DNA of 64,000 nt from Acetobacterium fimetarium. GTDB taxonomy: Bacteria; Bacillota; Clostridia; Eubacteriales; Eubacteriaceae. A program made the position numbers and the translations under genes. Positions 7,643-16,904 of this stretch are shown here, in pieces; positions within the stretch are counted from its first letter, which is position 1, and each line of letters begins with the position of its first letter. The notes beneath the pieces are model-generated. The model was not told the DNA's origin and did not search any database. It saw nothing but the letters and a program-made list of their open reading frames with translations. Where the stretch lies: positions 1 to 64,000 of the forward strand of contig NZ_WJBC01000012.1 in NCBI RefSeq assembly GCF_014284475.1, given 5' to 3'.

Positions 7643-8996
7643 ATTTCATACCTCCTTGGGATATTATTTCCCAGACGGGACTGTTCATCGAAAGATTGAT
7701 TTCAGAAGCAAAATTCAGGGTGCCTTCATAACCGGAGAGCGGATGCTTCCGCTCGTGGTTATGGTCGCAGAAAGCGATCCCCAGTTTGTAGGCAAGCGGC
7801 CGTTCCTTGACGCCGCCGACCAGAATGTCGGCGCCCATTTCGGTCATGAAGGCTTCCAGTTCGGCGGGATTAGCGTCATCGAGGATGACGGCGTCCTCAT
7901 CGACGAGATGCTGGATCAGTTCGTAATCTTCCTTGCTGCCCGTCTGCGTGCCCACCATCACGGTTTTCATGCCGAATTCATTGAACTGCCGAATCAGTGA
8001 GATGGCTTTGAACCCACCGCCGACATAGATGGCGGCCTTTTTTCCAACCAGATTTTTTCGGTATTTATCTAAAAGAGGGATCACTCTGTTTTTTTCTTCT
8101 TCAATAAAGGCTTTGGCTCTCTCGATGACGTTTTTATCGCCGGTCGCGTAGGCGATACGCAGCAGCGAATCGGAGGTGTCCGTGACACCGAAAAAGCTGA
8201 TTTTAATAAAGGGAATCGCAAAGGTCTCTTCCATTTGCTTAGCCAGATAGGTCATAGAGCCAGCGCACTGCACCAGATTGAGCTTCGCAGCGGGCGCGTT
8301 CTTCAGATCATCGACTCTGGCATCGCCGGTGATGTTGGCCGCCACACTGATGCCAATTTTTCGCAGGTAATTCTTGATAATCCACATTTCTCCGGCCAGA
8401 TTGAAGTCACCGAGAATATTGACGTCAGCTGTTTTTTCGGGCAGGATAGAAGGGGTGATCAGATTCATGATCGCGTTGCAGGCCATTTTATAGCCGGTCT
8501 TTTTGGTTCCGGAGAAACCCGGAGATTTAACGGGGATCACCCGGATTTGATATTTTTCTTCGGCATTTCGACAGATGGCATCGATATCGTCGCCGATGAC
8601 CCCGACGATGCAGGTGGCATAGATAAAGATGACACGGGGTGAATGCCTGGCCATTACCTCGTCGATGGCAGCGGTCAGTTTCTTTTCGCCGCCGAAGATG
8701 ACGTCTGTTTCGCGGAGATCGGTGGAATAGCTGTTGCGGTAGCCTTCATCGCCGCTGGACAGGCTGCCACGGATATCCCAGGTGTAACTGGCACAGCCGA
8801 TGGGACCGTGCACAATATGGAAGGCATCGGTGATGGGATTCAGGACCACTCGGGCACCGCAGTAAACGCAGGCACGCTGGCTGACCGCACCGGAGACACT
8901 CTCGGATTCACACTTGATACCGCTGCCGTCGCCGCTGCACTGGGAATAGCGGATGGACTCGATTCGTTCCGGTAAAATTTCATTTCCACATTTCAT
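7635..8996 (-). CDS. nifE: Nitrogenase FeMo-cofactor scaffold NifE
   Basis: This 453-residue member of the nitrogenase component 1 family is the alpha-like subunit of the NifEN scaffold on which NifB-cofactor is converted to FeMo-cofactor. Visible blocks include ACVYCGARVVLNPITDAFH, HGPIGCASYTWD (P-cluster-type cysteines), DVIFGGEKKL and YATCIVGVIGDDI. It is distinguished from NifD by its position next to nifN, by its length and by lack of the NifD cofactor block. The start follows AAAGGAGGTC. The gap to nifK contains a GC-rich hairpin that may set the DK:EN ratio. Confidence 0.95.
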   Translation of the reverse strand: MKCGNEILPERIESIRYSQCSGDGSGIKCESESVSGAVSQRACVYCGARVVLNPITDAFHIVHGPIGCASYTWDIRGSLSSGDEGYRNSYSTDLRETDVIFGGEKKLTAAIDEVMARHSPRVIFIYATCIVGVIGDDIDAICRNAEEKYQIRVIPVKSPGFSGTKKTGYKMACNAIMNLITPSILPEKTADVNILGDFNLAGEMWIIKNYLRKIGISVAANITGDARVDDLKNAPAAKLNLVQCAGSMTYLAKQMEETFAIPFIKISFFGVTDTSDSLLRIAYATGDKNVIERAKAFIEEEKNRVIPLLDKYRKNLVGKKAAIYVGGGFKAISLIRQFNEFGMKTVMVGTQTGSKEDYELIQHLVDEDAVILDDANPAELEAFMTEMGADILVGGVKERPLAYKLGIAFCDHNHERKHPLSGYEGTLNFASEINLSMNSPVWEIISQGGMKYV

Positions 8997-9016
8997 TTTT
9001 GACCTCCTTTCAAATA

Positions 9017-9037
9017 AGGGGGAGGAACCCCTCCCCT
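9017..9037 (-). terminator. GC-rich hairpin between nifK and nifE
   Basis: On the minus strand AGGGGAGG pairs with CCTCCCCT with a short loop, followed by TATTT rather than a long T-run. This suits a leaky terminator or a 3'-end stabilising hairpin that would make structural nifHDK mRNA more abundant than nifEN mRNA. The function is inferred. Confidence 0.45.
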
Positions 9038-9042
9038 AAAAA

Positions 9043-10407
9043 CTACATGACAATTTCAAAATCTTCATCGGCGCAGTCGCGGTCCTGACGGTCCATGATG
9101 GCGGTCAGAATCAGCTCGATCAGGCGCATGGCGCCCTTGTAACCGACGATGGGCAGGTATGAATGAACATAACGGTCGATGATCGGGAATCCGGCGCGAA
9201 CCAGCGGGATATCCTCAGCCCGGGCAACGGCTTTGCCGTAGGTTCCGCCGATCATCACATCGACCGGATCATTTTTAATCCATTGATGGAGTTCGAAGAG
9301 GTCGGAAGCTGATTTGACGACGCAGCCCTCAACCTGGTATTTTTCAAACAGCTCCGTGACGCGTTTGTCAAAGGTGGAACCCGGGGTTCCGGTTACGACG
9401 TACTTGGGAATCATCCCCATTTCCAGAACAAACTGGGTGATCCCCAGAACTGTATCCGGATCGCCGAAGATGGCGGCGGTTTTTTCATGGCTGTACTGGC
9501 TTGAATCCAGCATGATATCCAGCAGCTGGCCGCGTTCCTCTTCCAGCGCGTAGGGCACTTCTTCCTTGCAGAAATGGTTTAAAGCCATGATAAACGCATC
9601 GGTGCTTTCCACTCCGATGGGCAGCGGCAGGGTCTGATAAGGAACCTTGCATTTCTTTTCCAGTGTTTCGGCCGGTGCTTCCGACGTCATCTCGCCCAGC
9701 GCCAATGCCGACTGGCAGTTGCCCAGATCGATAATTTCCGCCACGGTCGTTCCGCCCCTGGGGAACATCTCATAGGTACCGGTCATCGGCGAATCCATCA
9801 CGCCGCTGCTGTCCGGCAGCATCGTGAACGGGATGCCCATCAGGGTCATGATGCGTTTCATCTCACGCATGTCTCCGGGATTGACAAAGCCGGGGAAAAC
9901 CGCAAGTTTCCCGTTTTTATCGCCGGTGGATTCAGAAAGGTACTTGATAAATCCGGAAATCATATTAGCATAACCGGTAATGTGTGAGCCGACATAGCTT
10001 GGGGTATTGGTATGCACGACATATTTTCCTTCCGTGATTTTGGCATCCTGGATATAGCCGGTTAAATCGTCGCCGATGGTTTCGCTCAGGCAGGTAGTAT
10101 GCACCGCAATAATTTCGGGATCGTAAATATCGAAAATATTGCGCACTGCCGTTTTCAAGTTGGCACCGCCGCCGAAGACGGAAGCGCCTTCCGTGAATGA
10201 ACTGGATGATGCAATTGCAGGATCTTTAAAATGTCGGGTCAGGAAGGTCCGGTGATAGGAACAGCATCCCTGGGAGCCATGGCTGTGGGGTAAACAACCA
10301 TGAACGCCCAGGGCGGCATACATCGCCCCAACCGGCTGACACGTTCTCAATGGATTGATCCGCAGGGCCGATCGTTTTGATACTTCTTTTGGTGTTAAAT
10401 TTAGCAT
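9043..10407 (-). CDS. nifK: Nitrogenase MoFe protein beta subunit
   Basis: This 454-residue protein is the beta subunit of the molybdenum-iron protein. P-cluster cysteine blocks are seen in NPLRTCQPVGAMYAALG and HGSQGCCSYHR, and TTCLSETIGDD is conserved in NifK. It lacks the N-terminal extension of proteobacterial NifK (about 520 residues), as is normal in clostridia. I chose ATG 10407 (MLNLTPKEV) because TAGGAGGTATGGAATC precedes it; an ATG 48 bp upstream lacks such a site and overlaps nifD more. The start overlaps the nifD stop by 7 bp, so the two subunits are likely translationally coupled. Confidence 0.97.
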   Translation of the reverse strand: MLNLTPKEVSKRSALRINPLRTCQPVGAMYAALGVHGCLPHSHGSQGCCSYHRTFLTRHFKDPAIASSSSFTEGASVFGGGANLKTAVRNIFDIYDPEIIAVHTTCLSETIGDDLTGYIQDAKITEGKYVVHTNTPSYVGSHITGYANMISGFIKYLSESTGDKNGKLAVFPGFVNPGDMREMKRIMTLMGIPFTMLPDSSGVMDSPMTGTYEMFPRGGTTVAEIIDLGNCQSALALGEMTSEAPAETLEKKCKVPYQTLPLPIGVESTDAFIMALNHFCKEEVPYALEEERGQLLDIMLDSSQYSHEKTAAIFGDPDTVLGITQFVLEMGMIPKYVVTGTPGSTFDKRVTELFEKYQVEGCVVKSASDLFELHQWIKNDPVDVMIGGTYGKAVARAEDIPLVRAGFPIIDRYVHSYLPIVGYKGAMRLIELILTAIMDRQDRDCADEDFEIVM

Positions 10408-11996
10408 GATTCCATACCTCCTAAACTGCCTTCCAGCAAGGGTTCTTTTTTCCATGGGGCCTGTACCATATCCCAGACGGGAACGGTGATGGCCATGGCC
10501 ACGTCATTGGCAAAATTCAATGCCCCTTTGAATCCGGCGTAAGGCCCGGCATAATCGTAGGAGTGGAGCTGTCTGGAAGCGACACCGGATCGCTGAATCA
10601 CAAATTTATCCTTGATGCCGGAGAAAAAGATGTCCGGTTTCAGATATTTGAGGAACTCCTCGGTTTCAAAATGATTGTAGTCATCAGTGATGATGGCGCC
10701 GTCCATGATATCCTCCCACATTCCTGAATATTCTTCCATCGGAACGCCGGCTGCTCTTAGTGCCATCAGTTCCTGTTCGGACAGCCGCTCCTTGTAATGA
10801 TCGGGATCTTTGGTCACGGTGATGCTTTCAATATTCTTGGAGTCCGCATCCTTCTTGATGGTATCCAGCACTTCACGGCCTTCATAGTCATCCCGGTGGC
10901 CAAATTCATAACCGGCCAGAACCACTTCCACCCCCAGACTTTTGAGTAAATTGATGTAGTGATGGCTGCGCGAGCCGCCGACATAAATGGCCGCTGTCTT
11001 TCCGGCGAGTACGGCTTTGCAGCTGGCCATGCCTTCAGCAATGGCGGCTTCTTCCTCGGCGATGACCGCTTCGGTCCGTCTCGATAGTTCCGGATCATTG
11101 AAATACCGGGCCATATCGCGCAACGATTTTTTTGTCGCTTCAGGACCGATGAAATTGATTTTCATCCAGTCAACACCGTACTTGGTTTTCATCATTTCCG
11201 CAATGTAGTTGATGGAACGATGACATTGAACCAGGTTCAAATCAGCGGTATGCGAATTCTTGATGGCATCGTAGCTGCCATCACCAGTCATGACGGAAAC
11301 CACATGATAACCGATGCGCTTCAGGATCCGCTCCGTTTCCCAGCCGTCGCCGCCGATGTTGTATTCACCGAGCAGGTTGACCGAATATTTGATGGGTTCG
11401 GCATCACCGGTACCGATGACGTTTTTCATCAGACCGTTGTTGGCAATGTGATGTCCGCCGGACTGGCTGACGCCCTTGTAACCTTCGCAGCTGAAAGCCA
11501 GCACCTTGATGCCGTACAGCTCTTCGGCTTCGGCAGCAATGGCGTGAATGTCATCGCCGATAAGTCCCACCGGACAGGTTGATGCGATCGCGATGCATTC
11601 GGGATGGAAGATTTCAACCGCTTCCTTGATGGCCTGTTTGAGCTTCTTTTCGCCACCGAAGACGATGTCGGTTTCCTGCATGTCGGTTGACAGGCAGTAT
11701 TCGCCAAATGCTTTCGTGTTCTCATCACCTTTGGCTTTGTTACGTCGGGTCCCCCAGCTGTAGAAACCACAGCCGATCGGACCGTGGGTGATGGTGGCCA
11801 CATCTTTTAGTGGACCGATGACGACCCCTTTGCAGCCGGCGTAACAGCAGCCGCGGTTGGTCATGATGCCGGGTACGGTCCGGGTATCAGCCTGGATGAC
11901 ATTGGGCTCTCCTTCATTGATGGTAATCACGTGTTCTTTTCTGTTTTTGTATACTTTTGAACTGTACTTGTCCAGAACAATGTCTCTTGGATCCAT
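10401..11996 (-). CDS. nifD: Nitrogenase MoFe protein alpha subunit
   Basis: This 531-residue alpha subunit of dinitrogenase carries P-cluster ligands in RGCCYAGCKGVV and THGPIGCGFYSWG, the cofactor cysteine in NLVQCHRSINYI, and the cofactor histidine in LHSYDYAGPYAGF. The length reflects the roughly 50-residue clostridial insert (about residues 370-425, rich in charged residues), absent from Azotobacter NifD. These ligand contexts, the adjacent NifEN scaffold and the absence of a delta-subunit gene (anfG/vnfG) point to the Mo enzyme rather than an alternative one. The start follows AAAGAGGTGAATTGA. It follows nifI2 and precedes nifK. Confidence 0.98.
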   Translation of the reverse strand: MDPRDIVLDKYSSKVYKNRKEHVITINEGEPNVIQADTRTVPGIMTNRGCCYAGCKGVVIGPLKDVATITHGPIGCGFYSWGTRRNKAKGDENTKAFGEYCLSTDMQETDIVFGGEKKLKQAIKEAVEIFHPECIAIASTCPVGLIGDDIHAIAAEAEELYGIKVLAFSCEGYKGVSQSGGHHIANNGLMKNVIGTGDAEPIKYSVNLLGEYNIGGDGWETERILKRIGYHVVSVMTGDGSYDAIKNSHTADLNLVQCHRSINYIAEMMKTKYGVDWMKINFIGPEATKKSLRDMARYFNDPELSRRTEAVIAEEEAAIAEGMASCKAVLAGKTAAIYVGGSRSHHYINLLKSLGVEVVLAGYEFGHRDDYEGREVLDTIKKDADSKNIESITVTKDPDHYKERLSEQELMALRAAGVPMEEYSGMWEDIMDGAIITDDYNHFETEEFLKYLKPDIFFSGIKDKFVIQRSGVASRQLHSYDYAGPYAGFKGALNFANDVAMAITVPVWDMVQAPWKKEPLLEGSLGGMESC

Positions 11997-12018
11997 TCAA
12001 TTCACCTCTTTCTAAAAA

Positions 12019-12402
12019 TTAAAATGCATCAGCGTGCTGTTCGCCACTTCGGACACGAATGGATTCTTCAATGGGAAGGATAAAAACCTTGCCGTCGCCG
12101 GCATTGCCGGTGGTGTTGGTGTTGATGATGATTTCCACGACCTTGTCCACATCGTCATCTTCAACAATCAGGGTGAAGAATCGTTTCGGAATCAGGCGTG
12201 ATGTTTCAGTCAATGCTTCACTTGCCTCCGAAATGGGAAACTCACCGGTGTCCACGATATTCTGAATCAGGGACAGATCGATTGATTTCTTTCCACGGCC
12301 GAGAACCTTCAGACAGGTAAAAGCCGGAAATCCTTCCGCAACCAGTGCCTCTTTGGTTTTATTAACCTTGTTTTGGCGAATAATCGCCATGACTTCTTTC
12401 AT
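12019..12402 (-). CDS. nifI2: Nitrogenase PII-like regulator NifI2
   Basis: This 127-residue PII-family protein has the NifI2 features: start MKEVMAIIRQNKVNKTKEAL, an extended T-loop region (about residues 37-75) and TGNAGDGKVFILPIEESIRVRSGE. In methanogens NifI1 and NifI2 form a complex that binds NifDK and reversibly inhibits it when ammonium is available, relieved by 2-oxoglutarate. The nifH-I1-I2-D order is conserved in archaea and clostridia. It starts after GGAGGTGCACC, 11 bp after nifI1. The same function is inferred here. Confidence 0.95.
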   Translation of the reverse strand: MKEVMAIIRQNKVNKTKEALVAEGFPAFTCLKVLGRGKKSIDLSLIQNIVDTGEFPISEASEALTETSRLIPKRFFTLIVEDDDVDKVVEIIINTNTTGNAGDGKVFILPIEESIRVRSGEQHADAF

Positions 12403-12413
12403 GGTGCACCTCC

Positions 12414-12740
12414 TTACAGGCCGACTTTTCCAGTACTGATTGTATATGCCTCTTCCACGGGAGAAATAAAAATTCGGCCATCTCCAAAAGCACCTTCTTT
12501 GCCGGTTTTCGCATTTTTGGTAATGATTTTTATCAGATCATCTTTGTCTTCATCATTGACGATTGTAATCAGCATGACTTTGGGAATTTCATCATAATAG
12601 ACATCGCCGACCTTGATGCCCTTCTGTTTGCCACGTCCGTAGACGTCCAGTTTTGTAACCGCCGGAAAACCGCCCTCCAGCATTTCGGATAAAACAACCC
12701 CTGTTTTTTCTGGTCTGATAATTGCGCGTACCATTAACAT
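12414..12740 (-). CDS. nifI1: Nitrogenase PII-like regulator NifI1
   Basis: This 108-residue PII-family protein is of NifI1 type. The start LMVRAIIRPEKTGVVLSEML, a shorter T-loop (GRGKQKGIKVGDVYYDEIPK) and GAFGDGRIFISPVEEAYTISTG are the NifI1 pattern. It lies between nifH and nifI2 and should act with NifI2 in ammonium switch-off of dinitrogenase. The ATG at 12740 follows AAAGGAAGTGCTCAT; a second ATG two codons later cannot be excluded. Confidence 0.95.
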   Translation of the reverse strand: MLMVRAIIRPEKTGVVLSEMLEGGFPAVTKLDVYGRGKQKGIKVGDVYYDEIPKVMLITIVNDEDKDDLIKIITKNAKTGKEGAFGDGRIFISPVEEAYTISTGKVGL

Positions 12741-12772
12741 ATGAGCACTTCCTTTCTTTTTTTTGTGTATTA

Positions 12773-13630
<858 letters not shown>

Positions 13631-13655
13631 CTATCCAAATCCGTCATAAAAGCAG

Positions 13656-14157
13656 AGGTCCCGATCCGCCAGATGATGGGGATCGAGACCTCTTTGTCTA
13701 AGGGGGGTGTTTGGATAAAACAAAGGAAGTCTCAATCCGCAGATAAATGGCGGGATCAAGACTTCCTCGTCTAAGGTATTTAGTTTAACCGGCAATTGCG
13801 AAAGTCCCGTTGGCTTTGCGGTCAGTTTCGCACGAACCAATTTTTACACTGTACGGCGGACAGTCTAGCGACTGTTCGCCTACACGTTACAAAACTGGTT
13901 GTGGAAACTGATCGTAAAGCAATAATTGTTCGCTATTTGCGAGATTCGTAACGGCCTGATTAAAATAAGGTCTTGACCAATCGCCAAAACGGCGGCAGAT
14001 CAAGACCTCATTGTCCAGGATGGGTAAGAAAAAAGGTCTTAACCAGCCACGCAAACGGTAGCTGATTAAGACCTCTTTGTCTAAAGGGGGATGAATAGTT
14101 AAACGAAAGAGGTCTTAACCGGCCGCGCAATTGCAGTTGATTAAGACCCTGTTGTCT
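13656..14157 (-). promoter_or_regulatory. nifH leader with five tandem stem-loops
   Basis: On the minus strand five related hairpins lie at 14150-14110, 14074-14034, 14008-13968, 13764-13727 and 13691-13656. Each has a 9-14 bp stem built on (A)GGTCTTAATC/GGTTAAGACCT or a covarying version (AAGTCTTGATC with GATTGAGACTT), and a loop of about 10-14 nt. Each is preceded by a box of the form GACAA (GACGA in the fourth). Several are followed by U-rich runs (14033-14028 is six Ts), so each can be drawn as a terminator. The five stems keep pairing while their sequence varies, which argues for selected RNA structure. A divergent palindromic repeat separates hairpins three and four. I do not recognise the motif. 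Antitermination or ligand/protein control of nif transcription is an inference. Confidence 0.7.
13789..13957 (-). repeat. Large palindromic repeat in nifH leader (divergent copy D)
   Basis: An imperfect inverted repeat of about 170 bp has near 50-nt inner arms: CTTTACGATCAGTTTC on one side and CTTTGCGGTCAGTTTC read from the other. Its centre, GGCGAACAGTCGCTAGACTG, resembles the centre of copies A and C (GGCGAACAGGCG.TAGCCTG). The outer arms differ from those copies. It may be a relative of the same element family inserted into the stem-loop array. Confidence 0.6.
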
Positions 14158-14193
14158 CACTAAAATTTGGATTTGATTGTTTTCTATGCCCTT

Positions 14194-14222
14194 ATTATCC
14201 ACGTGCGGACCGGGAAAGTCAA
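14194..14222 (-). promoter_or_regulatory. Predicted sigma-A promoter of the nif operon
   Basis: On the minus strand TTGACT (14222-14217) and GATAAT (14199-14194) are spaced by 17 bp. Initiation near 14187 would give a leader of about 590 nt before nifH containing all five stem-loops. No sigma-54 -24/-12 element was seen here. The rest of 14158-14416 shows nothing else recognisable. Confidence 0.6.
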
Positions 14223-14416
14223 GCAGCTTTGCATGTAAACCCTTTTCATGTTTGCCTGAGTCGGAAAACGGACCGAAATACGCATGCTTGTTTGTATCGA
14301 TCCGGCATGATCATTTTCTATCTGTTTATCAGGATGAAATCAGTTTCACAAAATGCCCGTATATCCATCCGGAAAAGCGGGTAGAGAATCCTTAATAAAT
14401 TCTTAAAGATTATGGC

Positions 14417-15367
14417 TCAGCCGCAATGGGAGCATTCGGAGCAGTTGCCGCAGGCCTTTTTCAGGGGATCATGAACCAGTACGGAACGGACCTGACTTGT
14501 TAACAGATCAACTGCGATGACCGTATCTTGGACAATCTCCAGCGCATTTTTGTGAAAAAGAACGGTCATCGGTTCGGGGATCATCACCTCCGGATCGATT
14601 TTTCCGGGTTTCATCACGGGCTGAACAAGCTGGGTGCTGCCGGAGGTGGTGACCATCAGGCCGCTGTTGGAAGTCAGCAGGGAACTGATCGTGCCGTCCT
14701 GGCCATAGGTCACCGAGTTCTGGTCGCAGTTGATGCCGTGGGCATTGCAGTCATAGGCCAGGATGATGCCGACAGGGGTATCGACGGGTTCCGGCAGTGC
14801 GGGCTCGAAGCTTTTAAGGTTGCCGTTTTCGTAAAGAGAAAACCCGTAACGCACCTTGATCAGACCATCGGGACTTTTTATTTCGATGATTTCCTGTGGC
14901 CACAGAGTTAAACTCTTCAGGGCGCCGCTTTCATAGAAACACAGGCTGACGATCTTTGCCGTGAAATCACCCACCAGCAGATCAAAAGCAATGGGTTCGG
15001 CCAGGGTGTATTCATCATTTTCGGTCCAGTACCCGTTGATCCGCCCGTTTAAAGGAAACAGCCGGTGGATGCTGCCGCTTTCATAAAAGCTGATGCGCTC
15101 GGCGGAAAGCAGGCCCAGGGAAGTGGCTACCCCGGTTGCTGCCGCCAGATCAATGCTTTTTATCTGGCCGCTTCTGAAGAATTCAAGCGAAAGCCCCTCC
15201 CGGTTTCTCAGCGTGGATTCTCCGTGATTTGGTATCAGAGTGCCAAGCGGTGTTTTGATGTGGTTCGCCTGATTAAAGGCGCAGCCTTTGAGAATACCGT
15301 TTTTATAAGTTTCCGAAAAGGTCACGCCGGTCAGCGGGCCGTATTTTTTCGTTTTGATGCTGTTCAT
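14417..15367 (-). CDS. YwqK/MORN-repeat-like protein with Cys-rich tail
   Basis: This 316-residue protein has repeated short units of the form F-Y-E-S-G-x-(I/L)-K-S-L, for example FFRSGQIKSI, FYESGSIHRL, FYESGALKSL and LYENGNLKSF. These resemble the YwqK/MORN-type repeats that build beta-hairpin solenoids. The extreme C-terminus has CGNCSECSHCG, a possible metal or Fe-S site. There is no signal peptide or membrane segment. It follows the AnfO-like gene by 9 bp with a good ribosome site (AGGAGACTGAA), so the two are probably co-transcribed towards the nif promoter region. No function is known to me; the position suggests a nitrogenase accessory role. Confidence 0.7.
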   Translation of the reverse strand: MNSIKTKKYGPLTGVTFSETYKNGILKGCAFNQANHIKTPLGTLIPNHGESTLRNREGLSLEFFRSGQIKSIDLAAATGVATSLGLLSAERISFYESGSIHRLFPLNGRINGYWTENDEYTLAEPIAFDLLVGDFTAKIVSLCFYESGALKSLTLWPQEIIEIKSPDGLIKVRYGFSLYENGNLKSFEPALPEPVDTPVGIILAYDCNAHGINCDQNSVTYGQDGTISSLLTSNSGLMVTTSGSTQLVQPVMKPGKIDPEVMIPEPMTVLFHKNALEIVQDTVIAVDLLTSQVRSVLVHDPLKKACGNCSECSHCG

Positions 15368-15376
15368 TTCAGTCTC

Positions 15377-16018
15377 CTATTCTTCGCATACGACATGAGT
15401 GATGACCACATGCTGGCCGGCAGCATCTTCGGTCGGCTCGGTGTAAGCGAGTCCCATTTCGGGGAGTTTATTTTCAAACCACGGCGGAATGTGGCTGCAT
15501 ACCACTTCCAGGGCGTAAAAGGGGGTGCCCTTCAAAAAAGGCAACAGAATCATCTTGGTACTCAGTTCAGGATGGGATCGCTGCACTTGGTTCAGATCCA
15601 GAAAATAGCGGCCGGCATCATCCGTTGCCACCGGGGCTTTGGACACCGGATTGGTATCCGTTTCAGTTTCCTGGGCAAGATCGATTAGATCGGCCTGGAT
15701 GGCATCCAGCAGACCGAGGTCAAAATCCGCAGCTTCGCAGATGATGAAGCCGGCTTTATCAAAAATCTGGTAGGGAATGCCGGTCAGGGATTGGGTGATG
15801 ATGATCCGGCAATCGTCAAAAACAGCAATGATCCGGGGGACATTTTCCCGGATCGCGGCGATGCCGCCGGAGAGCTCCGACTTCACCGGAATTTTGCCGG
15901 ATTGACGCCAGGCTGGACCCTCCTTTGTATAAAAAACAAGGTTTGTCGTGGTATCGAAACGGGTAATCTGATCGGTATCATCACAAAAAACGGCCATTAC
16001 ATTAGCATTTCTTTTCAT
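15377..16018 (-). CDS. AnfO-like nitrogenase accessory protein
   Basis: This 213-residue protein resembles the AnfO family (accessory protein of iron-only nitrogenase). It has an N-terminal VMAVFCDDTDQITRFD, then LVFYTKEGPAWRQSGKIP and GIAAIRENVPRIIAVFDDCRIIITQSLTGIPYQIF-type segments (about residues 8-95). These recall the AnfO pattern of a short beta-rich domain related in style to NifX-like cofactor binders. The C-terminal half is less conserved. Family assignment is from memory of the family pattern. It is odd that no anf structural genes are present in this window and that the gene sits beside a Mo-nitrogenase operon. The start follows TGAGGTAAGCAA; a start seven codons in is also possible. 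Confidence 0.7.
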   Translation of the reverse strand: MKRNANVMAVFCDDTDQITRFDTTTNLVFYTKEGPAWRQSGKIPVKSELSGGIAAIRENVPRIIAVFDDCRIIITQSLTGIPYQIFDKAGFIICEAADFDLGLLDAIQADLIDLAQETETDTNPVSKAPVATDDAGRYFLDLNQVQRSHPELSTKMILLPFLKGTPFYALEVVCSHIPPWFENKLPEMGLAYTEPTEDAAGQHVVITHVVCEE

Positions 16019-16174
16019 TTGCTTACCTCATTATTTGAATTCCCTGGAAATATTTCCTGAAAAGGAATAAATTAAATAGTAGTATAGCACAGAAATAAAA
16101 AAGTGCGACTAATTTGACGCCGCAATGGTGAAAAAACGATTGCAGAAATTTTGCCTTGAGCAAATAGCAGACAT

Positions 16175-16201
16175 AAAAAAAGAGAGCTTTTTAAACTCTC
16201 T
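16175..16201 (-). terminator. Terminator after the DUF6773-like gene
   Basis: On the minus strand AGAGAGTTTAAAAAGCTCTCT is followed by seven Ts. It overlaps the stop codon of the membrane-protein gene and ends the XRE/membrane-protein unit. Confidence 0.8.
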
Positions 16202-16688
16202 ATTCACTGTCATCATCAGTAAATTCGTCTTCCAGTTTTTTCTGTCGCTTCTTGACCAGGGTGCCGGTGATAAACAGGGCGGCAAAGATCAGGGCAAAGA
16301 GCATGGCGAAGATAAAGGCGGTCAGAGCGCCCAGCGCCAGCAGATTGTCTTTAAAATAAGGGTTGTTCATGTACATGGTAATGGCATAAATTATGGCAAA
16401 GGCTGCGGAGCCGATGAGGCTGTAGATCAGGTAGTTTTTAGTGGTCGGCTTACTGTAAAAATCCCACTGGCCCTTTTTATAGCAGCCCACGATCACGCCG
16501 ATACATCCGACCATGAAGATACTCCACTCAAAACCCCACTGGCTAAAGGGGGCATTTAAAATCATCGATTGTACAATGATGCTGCCCAGCAGCAGCCAGA
16601 AGAGAATCCAGAAGCAGACGTGCTCGATTTTATACAGCTCCAGTTCCTGGCGTTCATCCACGACTTTCTTAAATTTTTTCATTTTCAT
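16200..16688 (-). CDS. DUF6773-like membrane protein
   Basis: This 162-residue protein has four predicted membrane segments (about residues 25-45, 53-70, 88-108 and 118-140) with charged ends. The start MKMKKFKKVVDERQELELYKIEH followed by a membrane helix is typical of the small DUF6773 family, usually found next to XRE regulators of the same kind as the upstream gene. The two genes overlap by 20 bp, so they form one operon. No function is known. It is most likely a membrane protein under control of the XRE partner. Confidence 0.75.
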   Translation of the reverse strand: MKMKKFKKVVDERQELELYKIEHVCFWILFWLLLGSIIVQSMILNAPFSQWGFEWSIFMVGCIGVIVGCYKKGQWDFYSKPTTKNYLIYSLIGSAAFAIIYAITMYMNNPYFKDNLLALGALTAFIFAMLFALIFAALFITGTLVKKRQKKLEDEFTDDDSE

Positions 16689-16881
16689 TTTCCTCCCAGA
16701 ATAAATCGTTCAGTGTTTTTCCCAGTGCTCTGCAGATGGCGATGCAAAGCTGCAGGGACGGATTGAACTTTCCGGCTTCGATCATGCCGATAGTCTGCCT
16801 GGTCACACCGACCATTTTGGCCAGCTGCTCCTGAGAAATCTCATTTTCAACACGCGCGATTTTCATTTTTAAATTTTTCAT
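16669..16881 (-). CDS. XRE-family transcriptional regulator
   Basis: This 70-residue single-domain Cro/C1-type helix-turn-helix protein has SQEQLAKMVGVTRQTIGMIEAG (helix 2 to recognition helix, about residues 16-37) and LALGKTLNDLFWEE-like end (CRALGKTLNDLFW). It belongs to the short-regulator type that accompanies small membrane proteins in Firmicutes. The palindrome ATAGTATACTAT in its promoter (16905-16916) could be its operator, giving autoregulation. It overlaps the next gene. Confidence 0.9.
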   Translation of the reverse strand: MKNLKMKIARVENEISQEQLAKMVGVTRQTIGMIEAGKFNPSLQLCIAICRALGKTLNDLFWEENENEKI

Positions 16882-16904
16882 CGAATCCCTCCCCTGTATT
16901 ACAA

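Noticed and set aside
13656-14157. CRISPR array
   Set aside because: The repeated units are imperfect hairpins with covarying stems, unequal spacing and no unique spacers of constant length. No cas genes are present in the window.
13631-14202. Short antisense and sense reading frames over the nifH leader stem-loops
   Set aside because: They have no ribosome sites, consist of the repeated hairpin sequences and have low-complexity translations; the region is better explained as structured RNA.
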